Below are positions 34,085 through 45,995 of a DNA stretch of 64,000 bases, in pieces; positions within the stretch are counted from its first letter, which is position 1; each line of letters starts with the position of its first letter. The notes under the pieces are model-generated. The model searched no databases. It saw nothing but the letters and a program-made list of their open reading frames with translations, and was not told the DNA's origin. A program made the translations under genes and the position numbers. The DNA is taken from NCBI GenBank assembly GCA_973895155.1, contig OZ316893.1:21886001-21950000 (forward strand), written 5' to 3'. The DNA is from Marsupella aquatica (taxonomy: Eukaryota > Marchantiophyta).

Positions 34085-34650
34085 CAGCTGTAGCCCAACC
34101 CCAATTTTATGAGATGCACAATAATGACCATTCAACACCACTGTAGCCCAAATTTATGAGATGCACAATAATAGAGAGTCTCAAAGTGTACAATTTGATG
34201 ACCTTTACTCTCTAGTTATGGGTTATGAGATGACATGCACAATAGCAGGGAGTCTCAAAGTTTATAATTTGATGGACCTATACTCTCTAGTTATGGACAC
34301 AAAAGGTTATGAACTACAAAATTCATACTTCATAACTTTTTGTCATAAAGATTGGTCTTATGCCATAACCATTAGAGGTTGGTGAAAGAAAATACAAAAA
34401 AAATACACAATCCTGTGAAAAAGTCATGACCTTTTGTTTATGACCAAATGTCATGTCCTTAATTTCCAAGCTTTTGAGACTTGCTTTTCTTTTTACTTGT
34501 TGGGTGTTTGTCCTCTTTGGCCCTCTTTTTCTTTCCCTTCATTGTACCTGTTTAATAAATTTTGGAGAAAGTTTTTCTTTTGAGACGCCCAATTGACCAT
34601 TCCACACTACTGTAGCCCAATTTTATGAGATGCACAATAATGATATTTCA
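34085..34650 (+). repeat. Cluster of direct repeats
   Basis: TTTATGAGATGCACAATAAT occurs near 34106, 34151 and 34622, preceded each time by CTGTAGCCCAA or a close form. A second unit, GAGTCTCAAAGT, then TTTGATG, then TACTCTCTAGTTATGG, occurs at 34175-34218 and 34248-34297. A LINE-tail-like block lies at 34505-34580. Confidence 0.7.
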
Positions 34651-34813
34651 GCCAAATTTTTTGAGATGGGCAATAATGATCTTAGGGATTTATGATCTTG
34701 CCTGTTGTCGAACATTAGTGCAATGACCAGAAGTAGGAAGCTTTGGCAAGTCTGCCTCATAACCCGCCTCGTAACTGGTTTTCAAGGACTAAGGAGAGTG
34801 GTTATAGGGAGAG

Positions 34814-35065
34814 CGATGGGTTGGGGGCAGAAAAGGTGCTCAGCTGGTCTGCGTAGCAACTAGATTTCAAGGAGTGTAGCAGTTATTGGGAGTGTGATGG
34901 GTTGGGGGCAGACAAGGTGCTCCGGGCTGGTGTGCCTAGCAACTAGATTTCAAGGAGTGTAGTAGTTATTGGGAGAATGATGGTTGGGGGCAGAAGAGGT
35001 GCTCCAGCTGGTCTGCCTGGAAACTAGATTTCAAGGAGTGTGATGGGTTGGGGGCAGAAAAGGTG
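34814..35065 (+). repeat. About 83-bp tandem repeat, four copies
   Basis: The motif GGTTGGGGGCAGA recurs at about 34818, 34900, 34981 and 35046, each followed by AGGTGC. The first three are followed by a CTGGT-type block and AACTAGATTTCAAGGAGTGT. The last interval has lost about 20 bp. Confidence 0.85.
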
Positions 35066-35147
35066 CACAATGAAACCTTTAGACCCAAGCCATGGTCAGA
35101 AAAAATGACACCATAATCAATTGGTCAGGGAGGCTAAAGACACAATA

Positions 35148-35800
35148 TACAAACTTTTTACAAGAAAGGACCAAACAGAGTACAAAAGAACAAACAAAAG
35201 ATGGTCCAAGTGGACAAAACCAAACGCAAAAGAAGCGAGTTATAGGGAACCCCTAAAAACCAAGAAAAAGGAACTAAAACTAAGAAATGAGCAATAAGGA
35301 ACCGCTAAAAACCATGCAAGAGGAACTAAAACTAACCCAAACAGATCGAGGTCCTCATCGTTCATAGCAAATGTGACAAAAAGCTAAAAGACAGATTGAC
35401 ATTTTGTAAACAGATCTTAAAAAATGGGAGTGCATATTGAAGTGTTTTGATTATTAATTTTTCAGCTCTCCATTCTTTTCAGTCATGTTGAAGCATCATC
35501 TTCTTGACTAATTGTTGTGCATACAAAAACAAAACAAGATCAGTTCAATCCTAACTTGCTCAAAAACAAACAAATCATATCCTGACAATCATCAGTTGAC
35601 CAATTGCTCCGGTAGATTTTTATCTCTTCTGTTTTACTCTAAGTTTTTGAGGTTTGAGTTTGCCCTCTTCTTTTGAATTGGTGTTGGTCCTCTTCGACCC
35701 CTTTTGCTTTTTCTCCGTTGTCCTTTGTCTGGCCCTTTTCAGGAAATTGATTCTTTTTCTCAATTGCTGTGCAAACAAAAACAAAACAAGATAAGCAAAG
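35148..35800. repeat. Dispersed repeats including a LINE-tail-like block
   Basis: 35148-35215 closely matches 56565-56630 (shared CACAAACTTTTTACA, CCAAACA, AGTACAAAAGAA, AAACAAAAGA), and in reverse complement the T-rich blocks at 24975 and 34505. 35516-35545 and 35770-35797 share ACAAAAACAAAACAAGAT. No coding frame is supported. Confidence 0.6.
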
Positions 35801-38580
35801 ACAGCTATAAGCTCCAATAGGATCTCCTTTTAAAACTTTCTTTACTCGTGTAGATTTTTAAGCATCTACTCAAACTTTCAATCTAACTAGGATGACATCT
35901 TTATAGATATAGAGCACCGATTATGCTCACTTGGGTGAAGAAGTAAAGTTAGAGAGGCCCTACTTCTGTCTTGAGAATAAAAACGTTGGGGTTCAAAGAT
36001 CAACAAACACGCAAAACAAGATCAGCCCTTTTTCAAATTGTGAGAATCATTTTTAAAAATGTGCCCCAGAACCCAGCAGAGATCCATCATCCATCCACAG
36101 ACGGTCATCATCCTTGAACTAAAGAAGTCTGACCTAATGACCAGTATCAATACAAATACATCTTAATAAGACACACACGATTTAGTTATTGCTCATCTAT
36201 ATATCTTCTAATCTTCTCATTACTTTAATATGCAATCCTACCCAGCAATCGCCCATGGTCTGTTTACAACTATATTTGGCTGGATACAATTTTGGCCATT
36301 GGATTTTAAAGGCAGGTTTTTGTGATTGTCAGATGGTAGAACATGGGGTTACAAAGCGGTGGCGAACACACAGTCGGCACAACCCCACACTGGAAATTGA
36401 CTGGTCGGCGGCCATGTACACACATACAATTGGGAGGGGCTGGCGTGTGCTGGGCGATGTAGGATGGTCAAGTGTGGGTTCTTGGGGGAGTGAGTAATTA
36501 CCAAAGGGTACTACTCCAGTGTACCCATAAGTATGATTGTAGGGGCATGCAGAGGCACACTCCGAGGGGGAGGGGAGAGTAAGAGAGGAGAAAGGAAGGA
36601 AAAGGCAGAAAAGTAAGAGGATGGAAAGAGGAGAAGGAAGAGGAGAGGAATGAGGAAGAAAGGGGGAAAAACAGGAGAAGAGAGAGGGGGAACAAAACAG
36701 GCTGTCAGAAGCCCTGGTCAGAAATTGTTCTGCCCAACACCCTTCCTTAAATGCCTCCCATAAATTGTATTGCTTTTTGCTCTTTCAATTCTTGCCAAAG
36801 CTCTTGCCCTAGTGTCACGCCAATTCTCCCTACTCAGCGATTTGCACTAGCCTTCATTCTATGTAGACTTTTACAAGAGCAAACAACACACACAACTACT
36901 TTTGTGGCCAAATACTTTTCACAAGGATACACTTTCTAGGATGACAGCACTTATGTATTAATGGCAACATAACCTGTCTATTCTAATGCAACTCATGTGA
37001 CTAGAACCCTTGCAATCATGATAATACTTCTTAACAACCACAAATTCCTAACAACAACATAGCCATACAATGAGATGGTCACAATGACAAGTTATGCAAC
37101 CAAAACATGACTGCACCAACAATTGTGCAATGGCCAGACATTGGGTTAGTCATGACATGAAACCCATTAGGGCTTCTGAGAGGAACTAGTCGCTGTCAAC
37201 AAGATTCAAAGGCACTCCATGCACATGAATCATCAACAATGTTGTATGGAAATAGAAAAGAACAAGTCAGGCCCAAGCCAAGTAAAACATATTCAAGAAA
37301 GTGATTCATGTGAAGCAAATCAGCCTCTAAATCAAAAACAACATTGTGAGTATCAAGTATATGGTAGGGCGCAACAAAGTAAGCAAGTGCCCGCCAATTA
37401 CTAAGGTAGAAACATCCAGAGATAGAGTAAACACAAGACCAACATAGAGTGCAACCAGACATTGACGATTTCATCCTAAATATATAGTGGAATCACATGA
37501 GTATGACTGCCACCCAAATGTGAGCCATCAATTTGATTTTTAAAATCCATCCACATGAGTGACTTCCAAAACCATTTCCAATGAGTGAAAATGAGCCAAA
37601 CTTCTTATCTCTATGTTTTCACATTCAAACCCATGGGGCATGAGCTCTCTGTAAATTTTCTGACATCTTGGGGAAAACATGGATAAGCTAAGCCTTCAGA
37701 CAGTACAGACTGATATTCAGGATGCATTGAGGAAAAATCTTTTATGTGGCAAACTGATATTCAGGTAAGAATAAACCACTTGGCTTGCCTATCATGATTA
37801 TGCATCCTTCCAATTCCCCCTCCATGTGCAGGAGCATGGAGGATAAAGAGTTGGAGATTCAGGGCAAAGGATAATACTTATGAGCCTGGATACTCACTGC
37901 TCGCAGTCCTCTAACTTTGTCCACTGCCTGCAAAAAGTGAGCAACCATGAATATTCCTAAGTGCCAAAAACACAGAATGAACCCCACTTTTGGGTGGGGA
38001 TTGTGTCAAAAGAAAGTTACCAGATTCAAACTTCACACTTGCCTGGCCCCACTTTGCTTCTCTACCAGTACTCTTGAGTCTATTCCACGTTTAGCCTCAT
38101 CTGCACCTTGTACTTATATATATAAGGGTTGGGCAATAGCCAATGGACAGGGGCTTCCCTAGTCACATGAGATTGTGCATTAATGGCATTGATATTGCCA
38201 ATAGTACCAACTTGTTAGAGGCTCAGGCCATGCTCAAAGTCTGGAAATTGTGTCTGGTCTAACCTCTAAGTTCTCCTGGTACAAGACCATGTGATAGACA
38301 TGTAGACATCCATGGCAATATAGAGGGTGGGGCATATAACACCAGGGTAGGGAGTGTGGATTCATCTTCAACCTTGTCAATTAGTCAATGCTGTTGTACA
38401 AGGGGTGGAAGGGGTGAGAGGGGATCTGTACTCCGTACCTGGTATTATAATTATCCCTCACCCTCTATATCACCATAATTAAAGTAGGTTTCTCATTGGC
38501 TCCAACACTCTTAGAATTTTTTAACTCTTCACCACAACCCTAAACTCCCTACATAACTTTGGAATTCCCTCTAAAAGTGG
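35801..38580. other. Long spacer, no gene recognised
   Basis: About 2.8 kb of AT-rich DNA. The open frames present have no domain features. The polypurine tract is listed separately. Confidence 0.4.
36564..36698 (+). repeat. Polypurine tract of about 135 bp
   Basis: Almost every base is A or G, with only a handful of C or T. Such tracts can form triplex (H-DNA) structures and disturb replication or transcription. Confidence 0.85.
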
Positions 38581-40090
38581 GGGTAAGAATAGGAAGTCAA
38601 CCCTAAGTGAACCTTGTGCCCAAGTCGCGGAACTCGACTACCTTAACACTTAGCTCTAGCATTGTTGACTCCGACGTCGAGCTCCCCTATGGTCCAGGTC
38701 CGGAACGGCCATCCGGGAAGGACTTAGCATGGGGAGACTTGTGGGCAATGGTTCGTGGCACTGGCAAAGGCAAGATGTTGAGCTGGTGACACACACTAAG
38801 GACTTAGACTAGTTGAGGGCTGGTCGGGTCAAGGGGAAAGGGCCAGGCTCAAGATTGATCATCCGGATCCCCGAACGGACTTTGAGTTCTAAGGGCTTGA
38901 GTGAGAGCTCCTCTTGGGCCCAAGGCCAATGAAGTTGACTCCATGGGCAACGGATGCTTGGGGCACGAGTTATGGCCCGATCCGAGTTTGACCGATCGGT
39001 GGTCCCGGGCGACGATGGGATCTGAGGGCCTAGGCATGAGCATTGGGTCGGCCCAATCACAACGGGCTAAGGTAAACCGCTTACAAACGTCTAACTAAAA
39101 AGTTATGGGCATTGTCAATTGGTGGTGCGCCCATACATGCGGGTTGAGGTCCAGGTGGGGGGCCAAAGTTGGTCCGGGGTGACAGGTCTCTAGAAGCATA
39201 TATGAGGGGAGTGATATCTCCTTGGGGGCTAAGGGCGAGCTGAAGTCGTGGGCCGCGGCAGTTGCGACACTAAGGGAAAACGTCAAATGATTGAAAACTT
39301 CTTGGGTGCGTTGGAAAACTCTCAAGGAGGGCTATGTCTTCTTGAGCTCAGCTGGGTCTGGGGGCACCATAGGTTCTCGGAGTTTGCGGGGGATATCTCA
39401 CCCACTAACTTGCCAAATCTTGTCGAAACAGCAACCAAGCCGCGTCCAGTCTCTCAAGGGAGCTTGTGTTGGGGAGACAAGGCTAAGTATGCATGGAGGG
39501 TGAGTTCCAATTGAAGGCACTTGGCCCTAGACCATCAGTGGGCCGAGAACCGGGAGTTGGTCGCTAGATTCAGGGCCATTCTGGTGTTGGGACGAGCTTG
39601 GGACAAACTTTAGGATAAGCTACACTATTTGGGCCATGAGCTTGTCCTAGGGGCAGGGCGGTCAGTTGGTGATGGATAGATACGAGGGGGAATCCGGCTG
39701 CACCCAAGGAAAGAGCTATTATGGATGAACAGTGGGTGTCGGTTCTGGCTCTGACTCATGGCATCGGGAGGACTTATCGCTGACCTACTTACCAATGTCT
39801 ATTGAGCTTGAGTGAGAATGCTAGACTTTGGAGATCTAGATCCTGAGGGGTTACTTACCGAGACGCTTGGTTGCTTGTTTAGACAATGAAGACTGTTGAG
39901 TAGCGGTCGAGTTGGAGAGCAAGTGAGGCTTCGTATGGGAGAGGCCACAAGCGGTTCAAAGGGCACTAGGTTGCTTGCTCAAGGTATTCCGTGGAGGCAT
40001 TCAGGCACCAGGGGCACTTAGGCATGGGTGCTGGGATTGGTGAGGGCGTCGGGTGGCTAGGTCCACCACTGCCCATCTCCTAGGGATGAT
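38581..40090 (+). other. GC-richer block, probably a decayed coding or retroelement region
   Basis: The base composition rises sharply against the AT-rich flanks. Short plus-strand stretches look like former coding sequence broken by stops. One is 38607-38789 (NLVPKSRNSTTLTLSS onward). Another is about 39516-39600 (WAENRELVARFRAILVLG), which resembles a coiled coil. I cannot identify the source. A decayed gag-like region of a retroelement is one possibility. Confidence 0.3.
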
Positions 40091-41720
40091 CAGGGTTGAT
40101 TAGCTTTGCACTGTGCTTGTGTGGAAAATCAAAAGCTCAACTTACTGATACAAGAAACTTGAGGCTGAGACCAGTGAGGCACAGACTACCCAAAGAAGGA
40201 ACCTAAGGGACAAAACCCTGAAAGCAACTCAAAAGAGAGTCCTCCCCCCTGCCCCCCAAAGAGGATCTAAACCACCAAGACCAGAGTGAATTGACTACTA
40301 TTGAGAGCTTCAATGAAACTGAAGAACACTACGCAGCTAATCTATAGGAGAACTAATGAGAACTGCCCCCCCCCCCACACTTTTCCTCTGACAGAAGTGA
40401 CGTACAATTTAGTCTATTCGACCTGTTTGTGAAATCCATGACTAAGCTTTTTCTTGCAGGGTTTGTGAAATTTCAGACAAAACACACCATCTCTACTAAG
40501 CACCTTAGCAAGGCATGAGTGATACCATTTTCTTCTCCTGACAACTCTTATTAGTATTATAAGTTTTGCAGCCAAATCAGGCCAAAAAAATGTTTTTAAT
40601 TGGCACCACTCATGCTCGATCACTTACTTAGTTGATTTTACCAATAGGTCTATAAGGAGATCAAAATATTTGTTTTGCAAACCTTGTGGTCTCTTGGACT
40701 GTAGTAAATATCACAAAATTGGCCCTCCATCTATAAACCACTCTTATTTCAGCCCCTCTTTATTAAACTCTTTGCATTCCTTTTTGAAGTAATGAGATTT
40801 ACTGCTCTTGTTTGTTGGAATACATACCGTCATCTGTTTCCAATGTTGATTAAGGAAAGTAGCTTTAGTTCACTTGAAACAATCTGGCCATCAACATCCG
40901 ACAAGGTTTACCATCAAATGATCATCCCTGTCTCCTTCTGCAACCATCTCGGCAACCATAACATGCTTTCCAAGACATTGGGTTGGATCGTTTACTTTTC
41001 TATCGTCACAACTCGCTCTGGCCCCTCATGGTTGGCTACCTCACTCCCCCATCTCCTGGTCAAGGGAGGTGAGGTGAAGTTGATGGTAATGACAACAGTT
41101 CAATGATGAAAACTTGCAGGATGTTGACTCTTGGATCATTCCAAACTGACTACTTGATTAATCAAAAGGTGGAAGAAGTTGCAAGATAGTACTTAAACTC
41201 AAAAGAATGAGAAATTATCTAATTCCTCCCCCGCCCCTGGCCCCCAATGAGTGTCATTTTATGTTAATATCCTTCATTATTATACTTTTTATAATAATGT
41301 GGGTGCTTCTATAGAGAAGAATGCACAGTTAATCCAGGTTTGGATAGTTACTGTACATTATGAAACTTCTCCTCTACTTTTACTAAAAAACAGTAAGAAG
41401 AATCTTAGGCCTTTAAGTACATAAACGATTGTTTACAAGGCATAATGGACATTAAGAGCCCATCAAAACTTGAGTTGAAGTCCTTTTCTCTGGGCATTAT
41501 GACTCACAATGCCTTGTATACAGGACCTTTCCCTTACACAAATCTCACTTTTGAAAAATGGAAAGGAAACCTGCTGTGAGGTTAGTAAACTAAGAAAAAA
41601 CTGGCAATGTATCTAAGTGTTTCCATACTACCTTCCTTCTTTTGAGGAGGGGATTTATTACAAAAAACACCTTAAATCCAAGAGAATGTAAACTAAAGCA
41701 AAACTTATCTGACCACATAA
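40091..41720. other. Spacer, no gene recognised
   Basis: AT-rich DNA with a C11 run at 40366-40376. The frame at 40792-41106 (+) has no recognisable domain. A copy of the GGGCATTATG-CACAATGCC dispersed motif lies at about 41460-41525. Confidence 0.4.
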
Positions 41721-42053
41721 CAGCGCTTTATTAACCTGTCCCCTAAACTACCCAATATTATTAACTTGTCCCCCAAACAAAATTAATTATCAACTTGTCC
41801 CCCATTTTGTATTTGGGTTAATAGTAACTTGTATATGGGTTCCCGTAGCCAAGTGAGGCCGATGTAGGGGGGCCAAGGGGTGCCGCGGTGGGCTCAGGCT
41901 ATCCAGTAGCAACTTGCCATATGGTAATGGGAACCTCTATACATGTTAATATTAATACAAATACAAAATGGAGGACATGTTGGTAATTAATTTTGTTTTG
42001 GGAGCACCTTAGCAATATTGGGTAATTTGGGGGACAGGTTAATAAAAAGTTGT
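41721..42053. mobile_element. Foldback MITE with 9-bp target duplication, Mutator-like
   Basis: About 120 bp at each end form inverted repeats. The left arm runs from TTTATTAACCTGTCCCC through CCCAATATT, AACAAAATTAATTA and CATTTTGTATTTG to GGTTCCC. The reverse complement of the right end gives the same blocks in the same order with about 80-85% identity by eye. ACCACATAA lies directly outside both ends (41712-41720 and 42054-42062), a 9-bp duplication typical of Mutator-like elements. The 90-bp centre is GC-richer. There is no coding capacity. Confidence 0.88.
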
Positions 42054-42884
42054 ACCACATAAACAAAATTTAAAGATTGTATTCAGAATGCAATAATTAG
42101 ACCAGATCCCTCCAATTACTGTCTATGCATCTATAGAAAATGTATAAAACTTCCCTAAATTCTAATTTTAACTTCTTATATGCTTTAGACCAATTGCATG
42201 GCAACAAATTGTAGCATGGCCCTTCAATCTATTTCAAAGGTTTCCTTTTTTTTGTTGGTCTGATCCCAAAAACTCACTACAAGGATGCAAAATCACTACG
42301 GATGCTAGTGTCCTAGTTACTGCATTGTGAGAATAAAGTCCCCAATAAAGCCCCTCAAAACTTGGATTTGTTTTTGGGGGGCAATATATCTCACAATGCC
42401 CTCAAACCAGTACATTATCTTATACATAATGTATGTAGTAAAGTTGGCATTGTGTGTCATACTGCCCCCAAAAGTGAGAGATTCGGCTTCATTTTTGAGA
42501 GACTGTTATTGCCCATAATGTTTCCGCAACATGATACTATTCTCGAGGTCCTAAGGTCCTATTCCAATTTCTATTGTTATTAGCATAAGTAGAAGAGAAT
42601 ATTTATAATTGGAGTTGATACAAATCTTGACTGTGCAATTTTCTTATTGCCCTGAGAATTACCAAGAGAAAATCACCAGGGGCAATAAATATGGTTAGAG
42701 AGACTACATTTTTCTCCAACATTGCCCTGAAAATTAAAAAAGAGAAAAACCATGGGACGTTTTTCTTCAATTTGCCCAAAAATAATCATGAGGCATTTTT
42801 TTTCCAATATTGCTATGAAAACTACAAAGAGAAAAACCATGAGGGGCAATAAATTGTGGTTACTAATAGAGAGTAGAGGACAGA
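42054..42884. other. Spacer with dispersed-repeat motifs
   Basis: 42355-42470 carries the GGGGGGCAATAT, CACAATGCCCTCAAA and GGCATTGTGTGTCATACTGCCCCC motifs related to the intronic repeat at 25405-25620. The phrase GAGAAAAACCATG with GGGGCAATAAAT repeats at about 42680-42850. No gene is seen. Confidence 0.5.
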
Positions 42885-43020
42885 AAGCCTCCAGTGGCCT
42901 TGGTCAGGTGGTTAGGGGATTAGCCTACAATCAATGGGCTGTGGTTCAAACCCTCTCTCCCTCCTCCTCGTCTGGTCCTTGTGGCATCGGTATGACCCCC
43001 TTGTGGGCTACCCTTCACAG
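42885..43020 (+). mobile_element. tRNA-derived SINE-like element
   Basis: A polymerase III A-box-like sequence (TTGGTCAGGTGGTTAGGGG) is followed about 35 bp later by a B-box-like sequence (GTGGTTCAAACCC), the arrangement of a SINE head. It does not fold into a complete tRNA. The 3' part has GTATGACCCCCTTGTGGGCTACCC. The downstream end runs straight into a minisatellite. Confidence 0.6.
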
Positions 43021-43031
43021 GTCCATGCTCC

Positions 43032-43412
43032 CTCTCTTAAATGGGTCAACTTTAGATGCATGCTCCTGAGTTTATCCTCCATCCTCTCTTAGATGGGTCA
43101 GCTTCTAGGTGCATGCTCCTGAGTTACTCGTCTATTCTCTCTTAGATGGGTAACTTTAGATGCATGCTAGTGAGTTAATCCTCTATCCTCTCTTAGATGG
43201 GTCAGCTTTAGGTGCATGCTCCTGAGTTAATCCTCTATCCTCTCTTAGGTGGATCAGCTTTAGGTTTCAAGTCAGAAAAAATAAATTACCCTCCATTGTT
43301 AATCCTCTATCCTCTCTTAGATGGGTCAGCTTTAGGTTTCAAGGCAGAGAAAAGAAATACCCTCCATTGAGTTAATCGACTATCCTCTCTTAGATGGGTC
43401 AGCTTTAGGTTT
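43032..43412 (+). repeat. Minisatellite of 52-73-bp units, seven copies
   Basis: CTCTCTTAGATGGGT and variants occur at 43032, 43085, 43137, 43188, 43240, 43312 and 43385. The spacing is 51-53 bp for four intervals and then 72-73 bp for two. The longer units gained an A-rich insert (TCAAG-CAGA-AAA-TACCCTCCATT). It starts immediately downstream of the SINE-like element. Confidence 0.92.
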
Positions 43413-43671
43413 CATTGATCATTTTGTTCAGTATTTTATCGAATGCGTTGATGAAGGATTATGCAATTTCGATTTTGGACCACTACCTCCATTTATCTCT
43501 TCATCCCTCCTCCATGTCTAGAGCAGCGAAAGTGAAGCCTCTCGACGCTCCGTCGATCGTTTTTGTTCATTATTTTATCGATTGGACTGCGGAAGGAGTT
43601 GGCAATGCCAACTCCTCTTGTACCTGAGCTTCGATTCGATTCGATTCATCGCGCCATCCATACTGTACTGT

Positions 43672-43813
43672 AGAGAGCCGTGGAGAGAAAAACCTCGCAA
43701 GGTTTCATCCAGAGCTTCCCTGAAGTTCATTTACAGAAGCGAAGAGAGCCGTGGAGAGAAAAACCTCGCAAGGTTTCATCCAGAGCTTCCCTGAAGTTCA
43801 TTTACAGAAGCGA
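43672..43813 (+). repeat. Perfect 71-bp tandem duplication upstream of eIF2B delta
   Basis: Two identical 71-bp units begin AGAGAGCCGTGGAGAG and end TTTACAGAAGCGA. They lie 335-476 bp upstream of the eIF2B delta start codon, in the likely promoter or 5' leader. Confidence 0.95.
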
Positions 43814-44147
43814 GGACAGGGCTTCCAACTTCTGTGAATTTACGTCGGGCTGGCTCGCTCTACGTTATGCTCACACACGAACGGAGCTTTAAGCATTAAG
43901 CTGCTGTTGCTGCTTCCGTGAAGATCTTGTGGAGGAGTGAGGGACGTGGATTCCGACGTCTCCCGTCAATTTAGGTCAGGCAGATTCCGTGTTCGAGAAA
44001 GGAGCGCTGAATGGAAGCGGTGCTCTACATATCGAGCACTCGTTCGAGCGTTTCGAGTGAATGGGAAAGGAGCTGCGAGCAGCAAACCTAATTGGTAAGT
44101 TGAGCTGAGGCCATATACTTGTAAGGTGAGAAGGGAGGGGTTTAGGG

Positions 44148-45995
44148 ATGGACAGAAGAGGCCACCGAACTGTGATCGACCCGAAGGTGAGGCAGGTGGG
44201 GTTTGTGACGCCGGGGGCACCAGAATCTACGATCAAAGGAGGGGGTGGGAATGAAAAAGATGCCATAGCGTCCACTCCGGATGGGCTGGAGGCCAATTCT
44301 TCATCCCCGATGTTGATTCCTCCCGCCGGGATTGTTGTGCCCCCAACGACACCTCATGTGGCCTCGTCTTCTTCCGTGAGACAAACTCCTCCCATGGACG
44401 GCTCTGTTCCGGCTGATTCGGTCCCTGAGAGCTTGCCTAATAATACTCCATCGAGTCCAACCGGCAAGAGTTTGAATGCATCGGTTGTGGATAGGAAAGA
44501 AGGGCAGCAGCAGAAGGGGTTGAAGGAGAGGACTTCCAAGGCGGAGAGGAGAGCAGCTCAGGAGGCTCAGCGTGCTGCCAAGGCTGCAGCCAAAAGCGGT
44601 GCTGTAGTAGTAGGGAGCCAGCAGAATCAGTCAGCTTCAAAGGCTTCAGGCAAAGGTCCTGCTGGCACGCCCGTGGCATCCAAGGGTGGAGAACCGGAGG
44701 GTAGTGGCCATCAAGCTCCGAAGCCTCCAGTTGGTGGAAAGGAGGGGTCTCTCCATAGGAAATCTTCGTCTATTTCAGACCAAAAGTCGGTATCAGAGAG
44801 CGTCAAATCTCAGGAGAAGAAGAAGAAAAAGGACATGCCTGCGCCTAGAATGCAATTTGATGATGAGCAACAAGTGGAAAAGGCCAAAAAGCGGGCGCTA
44901 GTAGAGCAAACTGAGACGAAGAACAGGGTGGAGCTTTTCAGGCATTTGCCACAATTCGTCCATGGGACCATGCTCCCTTCTCTTGAGGTCAAGTTTTTCA
45001 GAGAAGATATTTTGCATCTTCATCCGGCCATTTACAAGGCAGGGTTACAGCTCTTGACTGGCGATGTTGTGGGTGGGAATGCACGGTGTGTTGTCATGCT
45101 CTTGGCATTCAGAGAGATGATTGGGGACTATACTACTCCTCCAGGGAAAATTTTTGTCCGTGATTTGACTGTGAAAATTAATAGCCATGTGTCGTTTCTA
45201 GCTAATTGCAGACCGCTGGCTGTGAGCATGGGGAATGCAATCAAATTCCTCAAGTCGAGAATTGTCGATCTTGTCGGCACAATTCCAGATGCCGAGGCAA
45301 AGTCGACATTGATTGCGGAAATAAACCGCTTTATTCAGGAGCAGATAGTGTATGCTGATAAGGAAATCGTGAAGTATGCTGTGCAAAAGATCAGAGATGG
45401 AGACGTTTGTCTCACCTACGGATCATCCTCCGTTGTTGAAATGATCTTCGCCCAAGCGCATGAGGTTGGAAAGAGGTTTAGTGTTGTTGTGGTTGATTCA
45501 AGGCCGAAACTGGAGGGCGAAAGGCTGACGAGGAGGTTACTTCTGAAGGGCATAGACTGCACATATACTTATTTGAATGGGGTTTCCTACATTATGCAAG
45601 AAGTAACTCGAGTTTTTCTCGGTGCAGCTTCAGTATTGTCAAACGGAACTGTATATTCGAGAGTAGGGACAGCAAGTGTGGCCATGATGGCTCATGCTTA
45701 CAGTGTACCGGTGATGTTCTGTTGTGAAACATACAAGTTTCATGAAAGAGTTCAACTTGACTCTATAACTGCAAATGAGCTAGGTGATCCCAATGTTCTT
45801 GCCAAGGTACGGGGAAGATCGGAGCTGAAGGAGCTTAACGAGTGGGAAGATGAAAAACATTTGCAACTGTTAAATTTAATATACGATGCAACACCATCAG
45901 ACTACGTATCTATGATCGTTACTGAGCTTGGGATGGTGCCCCCTACAAGTGTTCCAGTGATATTAAGAGAATACAGGAGGGAGCCTCCAATATGA
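44148..45995 (+). CDS. Translation initiation factor eIF2B, delta subunit
   Basis: A single uninterrupted frame of 615 residues. eIF2B is the guanine-nucleotide exchange factor that reloads eIF2 with GTP in the cytosol; delta is one of its regulatory subunits. The N-terminus has the plant-type TVIDPKVRQVGF motif near residue 8. Residues 30-240 are low-complexity Ser/Gly/Lys/Ala-rich, with a long Ala/Lys/Arg helix (ERRAAQEAQRAAKAAAK) near 145. The eIF2B alpha/beta/delta Rossmann-like domain covers about 260-610. It contains KYAVQKIRDGDVCLTYGSSS near 410, VVDSRPKLEG near 448, NGTVYSRVGTASVAMMAH near 500 and CCETYKFHERVQLDS near 524, all family hallmarks. The first ATG in frame is used. No intron is needed. 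A poly(A) signal lies at 46093. The leader includes a perfect 71-bp duplication. Confidence 0.97.
   Translation: MDRRGHRTVIDPKVRQVGFVTPGAPESTIKGGGGNEKDAIASTPDGLEANSSSPMLIPPAGIVVPPTTPHVASSSSVRQTPPMDGSVPADSVPESLPNNTPSSPTGKSLNASVVDRKEGQQQKGLKERTSKAERRAAQEAQRAAKAAAKSGAVVVGSQQNQSASKASGKGPAGTPVASKGGEPEGSGHQAPKPPVGGKEGSLHRKSSSISDQKSVSESVKSQEKKKKKDMPAPRMQFDDEQQVEKAKKRALVEQTETKNRVELFRHLPQFVHGTMLPSLEVKFFREDILHLHPAIYKAGLQLLTGDVVGGNARCVVMLLAFREMIGDYTTPPGKIFVRDLTVKINSHVSFLANCRPLAVSMGNAIKFLKSRIVDLVGTIPDAEAKSTLIAEINRFIQEQIVYADKEIVKYAVQKIRDGDVCLTYGSSSVVEMIFAQAHEVGKRFSVVVVDSRPKLEGERLTRRLLLKGIDCTYTYLNGVSYIMQEVTRVFLGAASVLSNGTVYSRVGTASVAMMAHAYSVPVMFCCETYKFHERVQLDSITANELGDPNVLAKVRGRSELKELNEWEDEKHLQLLNLIYDATPSDYVSMIVTELGMVPPTSVPVILREYRREPPI

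Noticed and set aside
42903-42975. Possible functional tRNA
   Set aside because: A and B boxes are present but acceptor and anticodon stems do not pair. A SINE head fits better.
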